This document shows, piece after piece, positions 44,415 through 53,176 of a stretch of DNA of 64,000 nucleotides. Within the stretch, counting starts at the first letter, position 1. The number at the start of each line of letters is the position of its first letter. Source of the DNA: Prevotella nigrescens (GTDB taxonomy: Bacteria > Bacteroidota > Bacteroidia > Bacteroidales > Bacteroidaceae); the NCBI RefSeq assembly GCF_031191185.1, contig NZ_CP133465.1:1298001-1362000 (forward strand). The letters run 5' to 3'. The translations under genes were made by a program, and so were the position numbers. The notes beneath the pieces are model-generated. The model was not told the origin of the DNA, searched no databases, and was given only the letters and a program-made list of their open reading frames with translations.

Positions 44415-46031
44415 ATGGCTTCGCAAAGCCCATCTATGATGATGAAACGAATACAATCGACTCTTTTTGGTGTTTTGGTGTGTGCAACGTCGTTTGCTCA
44501 ATATGTATCGCCAACAATAAAGGATACAACAAAGGCAGGCATTCTTAAAGATATCAACTATAAGGTGGAGATGCAGGGCAGCTTCTCTAACACTAAAACA
44601 CCGCTGTGGTTGAATGCCAATAAATATGGACTTAGTTCGCTTGATAAGACAAATGGGTATATTCGTACAGCCGTTTATCGCTCCTTGTCTGCCGATAATG
44701 AACGCAAGTGGGGCTTGGGATACGGAGTTGATGTAGCAGTTCCTTTAAATTACACCAGCCATTTCGTAGTACAACAAGCCTATGTTGAAGGGCGTTGGTT
44801 GCACGGTACACTTACCATTGGTGCGAAGGAACAGCCAATGGAACTGAAGAATAACAGTCTAAGCTCGGGTTCACAGACGTTGGGCATTAATGCACGCCCG
44901 GTTCCGCAAGTTCGTTTGGCACTGTCCGACTATTGGACGCTGCCTTTTGGCAAAGGTTGGTTGCACTTGAAGGGACATATTGCCTACGGAAAAATGACCG
45001 ACGATAATTGGCAACACGACTTTACCAAGAGGCAGAGCAAATATGCCGACGATGTGCTTTACCATTCCAAGGCAGGTTATCTTAAGCTTGGCAACGACGA
45101 AGTGTTTTGTCCTTGGTCGTTAGAGGTAGGTTTGGAAATGGTTTCTATGTTTGGCGGAACAGCCTATCGCCCTGTTGCAGGTGGCGGAATGGAAACTTTA
45201 AAAGGCGAGACAGGACTGAAAGCATTCTGGAAAGCATTTATGCCGGGTGGGGCGGATATTGGCGAAACCACGTATCAGAATGCAGAAGGAAACCAGTTGG
45301 GGTCGTGGGTAGCCCGTTTAAAGTACGAAGGAGAGATGAACAGCTATGCGCTCTATGCCGATAAATATTTTGAAGACCACTCGGGAATGTTCTTCTTGGA
45401 CTACGATGGCTATGGAACGGGCAGCGAATGGCAACAGAAGAAGAAACACAGATATCTTACTTATGGCATGAAAGACTGGCTGTTAGGTTTCGAATATCAT
45501 CGCCGCTCGGACAGTTGGCTGAATGCAGTAGTGTTAGAGTATATCTACTCCAAGTATCAAAGCGGTCCAATCTATCACGACCATACAAAGACCATTGCCG
45601 ACCATATAGGCGGAAACGACGACTATTACAACCATTACATTTATCCCGGCTATCAGCATTGGGGACAAGCAATGAGCAATCCGCTCTATCGTTCGCCTAT
45701 CTATAATAAAGACGGTAGGATAGCTTTTACCAATAACAGGTTTGTTGCATACCATCTTGGATTGTCTGGTACGCCCAACCAATATGTCAATTGGCGAATG
45801 TTGGCTTCGTGGCAAAAAGGTTTAGGAACCTATACGGAACCTTATTCTAAGGAACGCAGTAACATGAGTCTGTTAGCTGAGATAACTTATAAGCCGCACA
45901 GTATATCTGTATCGTGGCTGAACGGGGTGGATATAAAAGCGGCATACGGAATGGACTTCGGCTCCATTCTCGGCGGCATTAATTATGGTTTCCAACTAAC
46001 AATAACCAAGACGGGTTTGCTTAATTTATAA
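44415..46031 (+). CDS. Capsule assembly protein, Wzi family
   Basis: A 538-residue outer-membrane beta-barrel-type protein. The N terminus has a signal peptide (KRIQSTLFGVLVCATSFAQ), best from the ATG at 44439 or 44442; the annotated first ATG at 44415 adds a few residues. The repeating aromatic strands (LKGHIAYGKMTDD, GAKEQPMELKNN, WLLGFEYHRRSDS) match the Bacteroidetes Wzi family, which in E. coli helps anchor capsule at the cell surface. It is followed after 8 bp by a lipoprotein gene. The position beside the polysaccharide export cluster supports a role in surface attachment. Confidence 0.85.
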   Translation: MASQSPSMMMKRIQSTLFGVLVCATSFAQYVSPTIKDTTKAGILKDINYKVEMQGSFSNTKTPLWLNANKYGLSSLDKTNGYIRTAVYRSLSADNERKWGLGYGVDVAVPLNYTSHFVVQQAYVEGRWLHGTLTIGAKEQPMELKNNSLSSGSQTLGINARPVPQVRLALSDYWTLPFGKGWLHLKGHIAYGKMTDDNWQHDFTKRQSKYADDVLYHSKAGYLKLGNDEVFCPWSLEVGLEMVSMFGGTAYRPVAGGGMETLKGETGLKAFWKAFMPGGADIGETTYQNAEGNQLGSWVARLKYEGEMNSYALYADKYFEDHSGMFFLDYDGYGTGSEWQQKKKHRYLTYGMKDWLLGFEYHRRSDSWLNAVVLEYIYSKYQSGPIYHDHTKTIADHIGGNDDYYNHYIYPGYQHWGQAMSNPLYRSPIYNKDGRIAFTNNRFVAYHLGLSGTPNQYVNWRMLASWQKGLGTYTEPYSKERSNMSLLAEITYKPHSISVSWLNGVDIKAAYGMDFGSILGGINYGFQLTITKTGLLNL

Positions 46032-46039
46032 AGAACGAT

Positions 46040-46483
46040 ATGAAGATAAAAAACATACAATTAGTGTTGTGCTCTTTAGTGGCAATGTTCTGTATTTCGG
46101 CTTGTTCTCTTGAAAGCGATAGCAAGGCAGCAGGCGATTTGGCAGGAATGTGGCATTGTGTTTACATAGATAAAGGTGCAGCAAGTGCAGATTTGAAAGA
46201 CCAGAAAGTATATTGGTCGTTCCAGGGAGATTTATTGTTGTTAGAAGACAAGACGGGCAATCATAGTAGAATATTGTTTCGTTTTAGCAAGAATGGCAAA
46301 ACCTTGGTTCTAAAAGAACCTTATCGTTACGACCGTGAGAATGGCGATGAACTATTAACTACGCCCTCGCTCTTAAACTTCTATGGCATTGACGCTCTGT
46401 CCATGACATTCACCATTCAGCAGTCGGAAAATACAATGGCACTTGTAAACAACAATGTAACGTTGCATTTCAAACGGTTCTAA
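46040..46483 (+). CDS. Lipocalin-like lipoprotein
   Basis: A 147-residue lipoprotein: signal peptide with lipobox ISAC and the lipidated cysteine at residue 22, then a small beta-barrel-like domain starting DLAGMWHCVY, the usual opening of Bacteroidetes lipocalin-like proteins. Strand-turn pattern continues to TLHFKRF at the end. No catalytic motif. It follows the Wzi-like gene by 8 bp, so both are probably transcribed together and may act together at the outer membrane; its ligand is unknown. Convergent with the WecA-like gene 19 bp beyond. Confidence 0.82.
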   Translation: MKIKNIQLVLCSLVAMFCISACSLESDSKAAGDLAGMWHCVYIDKGAASADLKDQKVYWSFQGDLLLLEDKTGNHSRILFRFSKNGKTLVLKEPYRYDRENGDELLTTPSLLNFYGIDALSMTFTIQQSENTMALVNNNVTLHFKRF

Positions 46484-46502
46484 TGCACGTCATACTTGTG
46501 TT

Positions 46503-47624
46503 CTACTTGTCTTCTTGAAAAGGCTGTTTGTTGTTGCGCTTGATAATAGGGTTCAGCACAGACACGTTGAGCAGAACAAAAAGTGCAATGTCTATCAGAA
46601 TAATGATAGTTGGACTTACCCAACAGAATAGCATCGTGTTTAGAATAATAAATGCAATGGCAAGTGTTAAGATTGCAATTAATGCCTGGTGTTGCGTAAG
46701 TCCTGCTCGCATAAACTTGTGGTGAATGTGGTTTTTGTCTGGGTGGAATATGCCATGACCGTGCATTATTCTTACAATAATTACACGGCAGACATCGAAT
46801 ATTGGTATAATGAGTAAGGTTATTGAGAGGAGAATAGAACCTTTCCGGTAAGCCATTACGTTTGGATTAACCATACAGAACTTTACAAGCAATACGCCAA
46901 GTATATAACCTAAAGTGAGCGAACCTGAGTCGCCCATGAATATTTTCCTATTCTTTTCTAACTTTCCAAAGATGTTATAATAAAGGAAAGGCACTAAGAC
47001 ACCCATCAAGCCGGCTATCAGTATGCAGTAAATCCACATTCCTTCTATGAGGAAACAATAAAAGAATCCTCCTAAAGCTATAAACGACAAGCTGGCAGAA
47101 AGTCCGTCAATACCATCTATCAGGTTGATGGCATTCATAATAAATACCAATATAAAGACTGTTAGCGGTGCTCCCACCCAAAAAGATATGCTGTGTATGC
47201 CCATGAAACCATACAAGTTATTTATGAAGAGCCACGATATCGGAAGCAGAGACGAGACAAAGATCTGTACAATAAACTTCTTTCTTGCCTTTACGCCAAA
47301 GATATCATCGATAAGTCCTGTAACGTAGATAACTGCTAAACCCACTGCAAAATAGGTGGTCCACGGACTAATCTCTATTTTCTTGCCGTTGTAGGCAAAC
47401 GACCATACAAGCAGCGCAACAATGGTAGCAGCAAGCATGCTGGGCAGAAAGGAAACTCCACCTAATCGCGGAATGGCTTGTCTGTGCACCTTTCGCGAGT
47501 CGGGAATGTCGTATAAGTTTCTGTTCTTGCAGAAGTTCAGAATGCGAGGAATGAAGGCAAAGCCGCACGTGATACTTAAGCTGAAAGCAATAAGGCTAAC
47601 TACTATATAGATGTATATGTTCAT
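46503..47624 (-). CDS. WecA/MraY-type undecaprenyl-phosphate sugar-1-phosphate transferase
   Basis: A 373-residue polytopic inner-membrane enzyme with about eleven hydrophobic segments that transfers a sugar-1-phosphate (often GlcNAc-1-P) from UDP-sugar to undecaprenyl phosphate. Motifs in order: DSRKVHRQAIPRLGG, the NAINLIDGIDGLS aspartates, FMGDSGSLTLGYILG and the histidine-rich loop HPDKNHIHHKFM, which is typical of WecA/TagO rather than MraY. It could start the repeat unit of the glycan encoded downstream or another polymer. It is divergent from the GT2 gene. Confidence 0.9.
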   Translation of the reverse strand: MNIYIYIVVSLIAFSLSITCGFAFIPRILNFCKNRNLYDIPDSRKVHRQAIPRLGGVSFLPSMLAATIVALLVWSFAYNGKKIEISPWTTYFAVGLAVIYVTGLIDDIFGVKARKKFIVQIFVSSLLPISWLFINNLYGFMGIHSISFWVGAPLTVFILVFIMNAINLIDGIDGLSASLSFIALGGFFYCFLIEGMWIYCILIAGLMGVLVPFLYYNIFGKLEKNRKIFMGDSGSLTLGYILGVLLVKFCMVNPNVMAYRKGSILLSITLLIIPIFDVCRVIIVRIMHGHGIFHPDKNHIHHKFMRAGLTQHQALIAILTLAIAFIILNTMLFCWVSPTIIILIDIALFVLLNVSVLNPIIKRNNKQPFQEDK

Positions 47625-47775
47625 GTTACTATTAAAAACTCTTTACAGGTTTAATTACATAACACGTTTTTTCGGCTTTTATTGCCTGTAATATAAAATT
47701 AATGGTAAAACATTAAAATATTTTTTAACCTTGTGCGTTATAAGAGCAATAACTGGAAAACAGCAGACAACAAGA

Positions 47776-48531
47776 ATGAAGATATCTATCATAACAGCAA
47801 CATACAATAGTGCAGCAACTATTGCCGATACAATTAACTCCGTGTTAAGTCAGGATTATTCTGACATAGAGTATTTGGTAATAGATGGAGGTTCGTCTGA
47901 TGCTACCATAGAAATAGTGAAAGCCAATGCACCCAAGTTCGGTGGGCGTCTCCGTTGGATTTCAGAAAACGACCATGGAATATATGATGCCATGAACAAA
48001 GGCATAAGAATGGCAACAGGCGATATTGTGGGTATTCTTAATTCTGATGACTATTACACAAGCAACGATGTATTGTCTACCTATGCAAATACCTTTAAAA
48101 CAAGCAAGGTAGACGCTGTTTATGGAGACATTCATTTTATACGCGACGGACAACCGCACAAAGTTGCACGCTACTATTCTTCTAAAATATTCCGTCCGAC
48201 ATTGTTAAGATTTGGCTTTATGCCTGCTCACCCTTCTTTCTATGTACGGCGTTCTGTTTACGAACAAGCAGGATTTTACAGTCTTGATTACAAGATAGGA
48301 GCAGATTTCGAAATGATGGTACGTTTGTTCAGAAAGTATCGCATAAGCTATAAATACATTCAGAAAGATATGGTAACGATGCGTATGGGAGGTGCAAGTA
48401 CGAGTGGGGTAGGCAGCCATAAACTTTTACTGAAAGAAGATGCACGAGCTTGCAGAGAGAACCGCATCTATTCTAACACATTCCTAATCTCTCTAAAGTA
48501 TTTCTATAAGATATTTGAGTTTAAAATTTAG
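47776..48531 (+). CDS. Family 2 glycosyltransferase
   Basis: A 251-residue GT-A fold transferase acting at the cytoplasmic face. The nucleotide-binding start is MKISIITATYNSAATI, DGGSSDAT follows, and the metal-binding DxD-like motif is NSDDYY within GILNSDDYYTSNDV; the acceptor-side motif is ADFEMMVRL. This WcaA-like group adds Gal, Rha or similar sugars; the exact sugar cannot be read from the sequence. The start at 47776 was preferred to the upstream 47731 because it gives the canonical N terminus. The 3' end overlaps the convergent fusion gene by 4 nt. Confidence 0.88.
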   Translation: MKISIITATYNSAATIADTINSVLSQDYSDIEYLVIDGGSSDATIEIVKANAPKFGGRLRWISENDHGIYDAMNKGIRMATGDIVGILNSDDYYTSNDVLSTYANTFKTSKVDAVYGDIHFIRDGQPHKVARYYSSKIFRPTLLRFGFMPAHPSFYVRRSVYEQAGFYSLDYKIGADFEMMVRLFRKYRISYKYIQKDMVTMRMGGASTSGVGSHKLLLKEDARACRENRIYSNTFLISLKYFYKIFEFKI

Positions 48532-50348
48532 AACTTTTCAAGTTTTTTGCAGGCAGCCACAAGACGATTGTTCTCGATTTCGTTTCTGATGGCTATTCTG
48601 ATATAATTCATATCTGTAAGCGATTGCTTTTTGTTACAGTCCTTGATTAATATTGCATAATCTTTTAATAAACGTTTTGCAACTTCGGTTGAAGTGTATG
48701 GAGGTTTTACCTCGCAGAGGAAGTAGTTAGCTTGCGAAGGAATAACCCTCAACCAACTAATTTCTTTCAACAGTTTGGCAAAGCGATTGCGTTCAGCAAC
48801 GAGAGACTCGCAAGCTATGTCATAATCGCTACGATACTTATTGAAGATTTGCATATAAAACTCTGCAAAGGAATTGATGTTCCAAATGCTTACATCCTTT
48901 TTGATAAAATTGATAACTTCTGTATCTGCACTTGCCAATATTCCTAAGCGTAGTCCAGGTACTCCGTAGGATTTGGAGATACTCTTCATAACAAAAAGAT
49001 GCTTGTACTTTTCCAGTGTCTGATTGTTGAGGAGCGAATTGTAGTAGTAATCATCAGAGAAATCTACAAACGATTCGTCCACAATAAGTCGTATATTTCT
49101 TTTTGCCGTCCACGCTGCAAGTTCCAATACCTCATACTTTGGGATAAAGTTACCCGAGGGATTGTCTGGATTGATAAGCAGCAATGTTTGAATACTTTTG
49201 TCTGCAAAAAAATTTTTAAGGTTCAAAGCATTATAAGAATAATCCTTGTTGTCAGGGACATAACTTATTATATCTCCCTTACGATAGCGATTAGGATATT
49301 CCTCAAAAGTTGGAAATACAACTCCGATTTTACCTTTCGTGGTCTCTATTAAACTTTTGATGAGTTCAGCAGCTCCATTACCCACAACGATGTACTCTTG
49401 GTTTACACCAAAATATTTACCAGCAAGCAATGAATTCACTCCCATTCCCGATGGGTATTCCGTTACAAGAGTATCAAAGTTGGCACGTATCTCATCTAAC
49501 ATCCGCTTAGGTGGGAAATAAGGATTTACAAGATAGCAGAAATCTAATAATTTTGGAAAACGCCAATAACCACCGTAACGTTTATTCATTTTGGTAAGCT
49601 GTTCCTCATCATTAGCAAAAATGGTTTCTGCTATATCTTTGTCCTGAATGTCGTCAATCTCATACCATCTCTTATTTCCAATAGGCAGTGCCTTAACATC
49701 TTGCGAATTAAGAAAAGCTATTACGCGTAACACTTGTTCATAATACTCATTATTTCCTTGTGCTTCGCAGTAAGCATTTAAGAAAGGAATATATTTGCGA
49801 GTAACGAACTCTTTGCTAAACTTATAGATATTTACCGTTTTGTAGTAAGAATTGACATCTCTAAAACTAAATGCTTGCGAATTAATAAAATTGATAATGT
49901 TGTATTCATTATCAATCTGCACAACAGTTCCGTCCATCCACGATTCCCATTTAGCCACCAATGCGAGATTAGGATAAGGACTCTCAATTGCCATTCGCAA
50001 AATACTCTCCTCATATATTAAGTCAGACTCTAACAGAAGTGTGTCATCTTCCTTCATTTTTTCTTTAGCAAGAGCAAGCGAGTAAATATTATTTGTTTTA
50101 TCGTAAATAGGGTTATGAATAAATTCAATTTTGAGGAATCTATTGTATCGATTACCTATGTATTTTATAAGATTGTCAGCTCCATATCCCACAACAACTA
50201 TTACTCGATTTATGTTGAGCGTGGACAATTGTGTTAATGTTCTGTCGATTAGTCGTTCACCATTAATAGGCAGCATACATTTCGTATTGTTCTTAGTGTA
50301 TTCTCCTAATCGTCTGCCCATTCCAGCTGCTAATATAATTGCTTGCAT
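48528..50348 (-). CDS. LicC-like nucleotidyltransferase fused to CobD-like PLP enzyme
   Basis: A 606-residue two-domain protein. Residues 1-250 form a sugar-nucleotidyltransferase fold (AAGMGRRL, NTKCMLPI, NPIYDKTNNIYSL at about 79-91, WYEIDD 228-233) closest in pattern to LicC/PntC cytidylyltransferases for phosphocholine-type alcohols. Residues 270-606 form a fold-type I PLP enzyme: GNGAAELI (323-330), NPDNPSG (393-399), DESFVDF (424-430), Schiff-base K459 in SKSYGVPGLRLG, and the carboxylate-binding R in YIRIAIRN. GNGxxELI and DExFxDF favour the CobD (threonine-phosphate decarboxylase) branch over HisC. I infer decarboxylation or transamination of a phospho-amino acid, followed by CDP activation. 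It lies 15 bp after licD. Confidence 0.88.
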   Translation of the reverse strand: MQAIILAAGMGRRLGEYTKNNTKCMLPINGERLIDRTLTQLSTLNINRVIVVVGYGADNLIKYIGNRYNRFLKIEFIHNPIYDKTNNIYSLALAKEKMKEDDTLLLESDLIYEESILRMAIESPYPNLALVAKWESWMDGTVVQIDNEYNIINFINSQAFSFRDVNSYYKTVNIYKFSKEFVTRKYIPFLNAYCEAQGNNEYYEQVLRVIAFLNSQDVKALPIGNKRWYEIDDIQDKDIAETIFANDEEQLTKMNKRYGGYWRFPKLLDFCYLVNPYFPPKRMLDEIRANFDTLVTEYPSGMGVNSLLAGKYFGVNQEYIVVGNGAAELIKSLIETTKGKIGVVFPTFEEYPNRYRKGDIISYVPDNKDYSYNALNLKNFFADKSIQTLLLINPDNPSGNFIPKYEVLELAAWTAKRNIRLIVDESFVDFSDDYYYNSLLNNQTLEKYKHLFVMKSISKSYGVPGLRLGILASADTEVINFIKKDVSIWNINSFAEFYMQIFNKYRSDYDIACESLVAERNRFAKLLKEISWLRVIPSQANYFLCEVKPPYTSTEVAKRLLKDYAILIKDCNKKQSLTDMNYIRIAIRNEIENNRLVAACKKLEKF

Positions 50349-50363
50349 AAGTTTAATATATAG

Positions 50364-51065
50364 TTACTTATTTAATGTTGCGTATGCTTTTTGCTTAAAG
50401 AAGGCTATTCGTTTTTTACTTTTAATGTCTTGAATAGTTTCTGTTACCATATGTGGCAATAGTGCCTTGATGTATTGAATAGTAAAGGCTTTTATCCTAT
50501 CCAGCTTGTTCATTTTAAAATTAAACATAGAAATAGGAGTACGCCAATTGTTACCATAAAGAAAGTCTAATAAAGCCTCACTCTCTTTAGGCACAGTGTA
50601 TAATTCTCCTTGAAACTCCATTTGCATTGTGTTGTTGATATATTTTACTTCGCAAAGTTCACATATACAAGTAGATAGCCTTCTATCTTCTGCATAGGGC
50701 GTAAAAAAGTAAATATCAATATATTCTCCATTACGTATTATAGACATAAACCCCCGTCTTTCAAAGCGTGCAACTTCAAAACCGTTTTCCCTCAATATAA
50801 AAAGGATATCCTTAAAATGTTCTAAGTCTGAAATAGGCATTACTATATCAATATCTTCGTCATGAGATATAAAATCGTGTTCTCTTACAGCACCTAAAAG
50901 TGTACCAAAAAAAAGTATAAAATCTAAGTTATACTTATTACATATACGTTTCAACAATGAGAGATTCTCTTTTGCAATCTCTTTGTTAATGGGTTTTATT
51001 CCAGGATAAATAGGTACAAACTTGTATATATAATTACCTTTGGATGTGGAAATATGTAATTTCAT
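50364..51065 (-). CDS. LicD family phospho-alcohol transferase
   Basis: A 233-residue LicD-fold protein. The diagnostic nucleotidyltransferase motif GTLLGAVREHDFIxxDEDIDI is at residues 54-74. LicD proteins transfer phosphocholine, phosphoethanolamine or ribitol-phosphate groups from CDP-linked donors to surface glycans. It is preceded in the operon by a glycosyltransferase (16 bp away) and followed by the LicC-like/CobD-like fusion, which would supply its donor. The partner makes ethanolamine- or aminopropanol-type groups likelier than choline, as no choline kinase or choline uptake gene is present. Confidence 0.9.
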   Translation of the reverse strand: MKLHISTSKGNYIYKFVPIYPGIKPINKEIAKENLSLLKRICNKYNLDFILFFGTLLGAVREHDFISHDEDIDIVMPISDLEHFKDILFILRENGFEVARFERRGFMSIIRNGEYIDIYFFTPYAEDRRLSTCICELCEVKYINNTMQMEFQGELYTVPKESEALLDFLYGNNWRTPISMFNFKMNKLDRIKAFTIQYIKALLPHMVTETIQDIKSKKRIAFFKQKAYATLNK

Positions 51066-51081
51066 ATTTTTGTTAATTGTT

Positions 51082-52008
51082 TTATCGTCTTAACCATTTC
51101 TTGAGTTTTGTTTTAAGACAGAAAGGGATAAGTTGTAATATAGAGTTTCTAAATGTATTGTTGTTCTTATAAAAACTATATTCAAAGTCTTCGTAAGGTA
51201 CAATATATTTAGGATGTTGTAATGGAAAGTCTATTTCACTATTTGTTTTATATTGGTCAGGGATTATAGATACAGTAGTATGTGTGGCACCTTCTCCAAA
51301 TCCAATATTACTAATAAGGCTTATTTTAGGGTAAATACTTAATTGATTATAGGCTGCCATTGTAAAATACCACTGCCAATCCCAAGCACTGACATAGTTT
51401 TGTTCAATGGCCTTAATACGATATTTCCAATAATGCGTATCTTTCCCGTTATACCCATTATTTTTTATGATTGATTCAAAATAAGGACTATTTTTCCATT
51501 CCATATTTAAATCCATTTTTTCCCACGCACGCTTCCAAGTAGCCCATCCATTTGTAGATTTGAATCTACTAAACCCATACGAGTCTGGAATATCAACATT
51601 TTTAATGTAGTTAGCTGCATCAATCATTGCAATGCGTTCATCATGTTCATATCTGTGTAAAAGCTCTTCTGCAAAAGGGAAAAAAGAACTTTGCAGAACA
51701 CAGTCGTCTTCTATAATAATACCTTTGTCTTCATTTTTAAAGAACCAGTTAATAGCGGTGTAAACACCCATACAGCAGCCTAAGTTTTTAGCTCTGAATA
51801 GTGTCTTAACTTCGCATTGCCAATCTATTTGTTGCAGAATAGCATTTCTGGTCTCCTCTACCAGTATATTTTCTCTTTCTACATTTTTACGTGCACCATC
51901 ACAAGCTATATACAATTTGTTTGGTTTTACTTGTTTTATTCGCTCAAAACTTTTTAGTGCAGTGTCTTTACGTCGAAATATTATGAATAAAATAGGTATG
52001 TTATACAT
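51082..52008 (-). CDS. Glycosyltransferase (nucleotide-diphospho-sugar transferase type)
   Basis: A 308-residue protein with a GT-A-like core: strand MYNIPILFIIFRR, acceptor region RAKNLGCCMGVYTAINW, and the metal-binding acidic motif IIIEDDCVL. This group is often found in Bacteroidetes polysaccharide loci next to WbsX genes, annotated as HlpA-like or GT2-related. The sugar is unknown. It is separated by 13 bp from the WbsX-like gene upstream and 16 bp from licD downstream, within one operon. Confidence 0.83.
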   Translation of the reverse strand: MYNIPILFIIFRRKDTALKSFERIKQVKPNKLYIACDGARKNVERENILVEETRNAILQQIDWQCEVKTLFRAKNLGCCMGVYTAINWFFKNEDKGIIIEDDCVLQSSFFPFAEELLHRYEHDERIAMIDAANYIKNVDIPDSYGFSRFKSTNGWATWKRAWEKMDLNMEWKNSPYFESIIKNNGYNGKDTHYWKYRIKAIEQNYVSAWDWQWYFTMAAYNQLSIYPKISLISNIGFGEGATHTTVSIIPDQYKTNSEIDFPLQHPKYIVPYEDFEYSFYKNNNTFRNSILQLIPFCLKTKLKKWLRR

Positions 52009-52021
52009 AGTGTTTCAATTA

Positions 52022-53167
52022 TTAAAATACAGATGACTTAATTGCTTCGAGAAACTTATGACCATATTTGAGATCAGGCTCTACGTAGTTACCTTCTCCC
52101 CATTCGTTCCACGAACGAAGAAATAGTATCCTATGCTCATCTGGCTTATTTTTTATTACTTCTAATGCTTTTTCAATATGCTTTTTAAAGTTTTCAGGAG
52201 TTGAATTGATATAAACTCCTTCGTGTTTTCCTGCTCTCGGAGTTCTATCCCATTGTGGCATAATAGTAGGATATACGTTATCCCAGCTATCTTCGGGGGC
52301 AAAGAAATGTTTTGTTACTTTTGCAAAATTATACTTAAACGTGGGAAGCCAGGAGATCTTTTTATGTAAAACAAATTGTACCGTTCGTGTGATTTTGCCT
52401 ATGGCAAGCATCTCTCCTCTTGATTTTCCGAATGAATTTAACCCATCAAAACCCAATGAGAACATTTGTTTATAAACTTCTGCACTACTTTTAGTATTGG
52501 GCAATACTCTTTTTATACTACCATCTTCAAGTCTTTTCATTGTTGAAGTATTGTTGCATATAGCAACAAAATGAATTCCTTTTAATCCATTTTCTTTTGC
52601 TAATTCTCTCCAAAGGGTAATGAACCTTTTTATATCTTTAAATGAATACGGATCGAATATCACGAATAAAGGTTTTCCATCAACAGTGATATATCGATGG
52701 TCTTTAAAAGCAGGTAATACAGTGTGGAAGTGTTGTTTATAATCCTCTTCACCAGGATATAACTGTTTTGCTATCATTGTAGGCTTACCATTGTTCTGCC
52801 ATGTCTTTGTTGTCCAATCATGGTTTGCCCAAGCTAAGCAGAAAGGGAAATCAGGTTTGCCGGACTTTAAAACTTCTTGAAAAGGTCGTTCCAATAGTCG
52901 CTTGCCATTTCCAAACCAATAATGCCAATAACAAAAGCCTTCTATTCCAGCTTCTTTTGCCATTCGTGCTTGTTGTTCTCTTACTTCGGAGAGACGCAAA
53001 TCATAAAACCCCAAATCAGCAGGTATTCTTGGTTGATAGTGCCCCTTAAACTGAGGTTTAGCACTTGCGACATTTGTCCATTCTGTAAAACCTTCACCCC
53101 ATGAAATGTTATTTTCAGGGATAGGGTGAAACTGTGGTAAATAATATGCTATAATCCTTGCTTTCAT
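52022..53167 (-). CDS. WbsX-like glycan enzyme (GH99-like domain)
   Basis: A 381-residue protein of the WbsX/glycosyltransferase-WbsX family, with a GH99-like barrel: it opens MKARIIAYYLPQFHPIPENN, continues with EGFCYWHYWFGNGKRLLERP and ends with RSWNEWGEGNYVEPD, all strong family markers. No signal peptide, so it acts in the cytoplasm. Family members occur in O-antigen and capsule clusters, but whether they transfer or hydrolyse sugars has not been settled to my knowledge. It lies between wzy and a glycosyltransferase. Confidence 0.88.
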   Translation of the reverse strand: MKARIIAYYLPQFHPIPENNISWGEGFTEWTNVASAKPQFKGHYQPRIPADLGFYDLRLSEVREQQARMAKEAGIEGFCYWHYWFGNGKRLLERPFQEVLKSGKPDFPFCLAWANHDWTTKTWQNNGKPTMIAKQLYPGEEDYKQHFHTVLPAFKDHRYITVDGKPLFVIFDPYSFKDIKRFITLWRELAKENGLKGIHFVAICNNTSTMKRLEDGSIKRVLPNTKSSAEVYKQMFSLGFDGLNSFGKSRGEMLAIGKITRTVQFVLHKKISWLPTFKYNFAKVTKHFFAPEDSWDNVYPTIMPQWDRTPRAGKHEGVYINSTPENFKKHIEKALEVIKNKPDEHRILFLRSWNEWGEGNYVEPDLKYGHKFLEAIKSSVF

Positions 53168-53176
53168 TATTTTTTT

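Noticed and set aside
48528..50348. Phosphonate cytidylyltransferase-transaminase (PntC)
   Set aside because: PntC carries a different type of transaminase domain as I recall, the motifs here favour CobD-like enzymes, and no PEP mutase gene is in the window.
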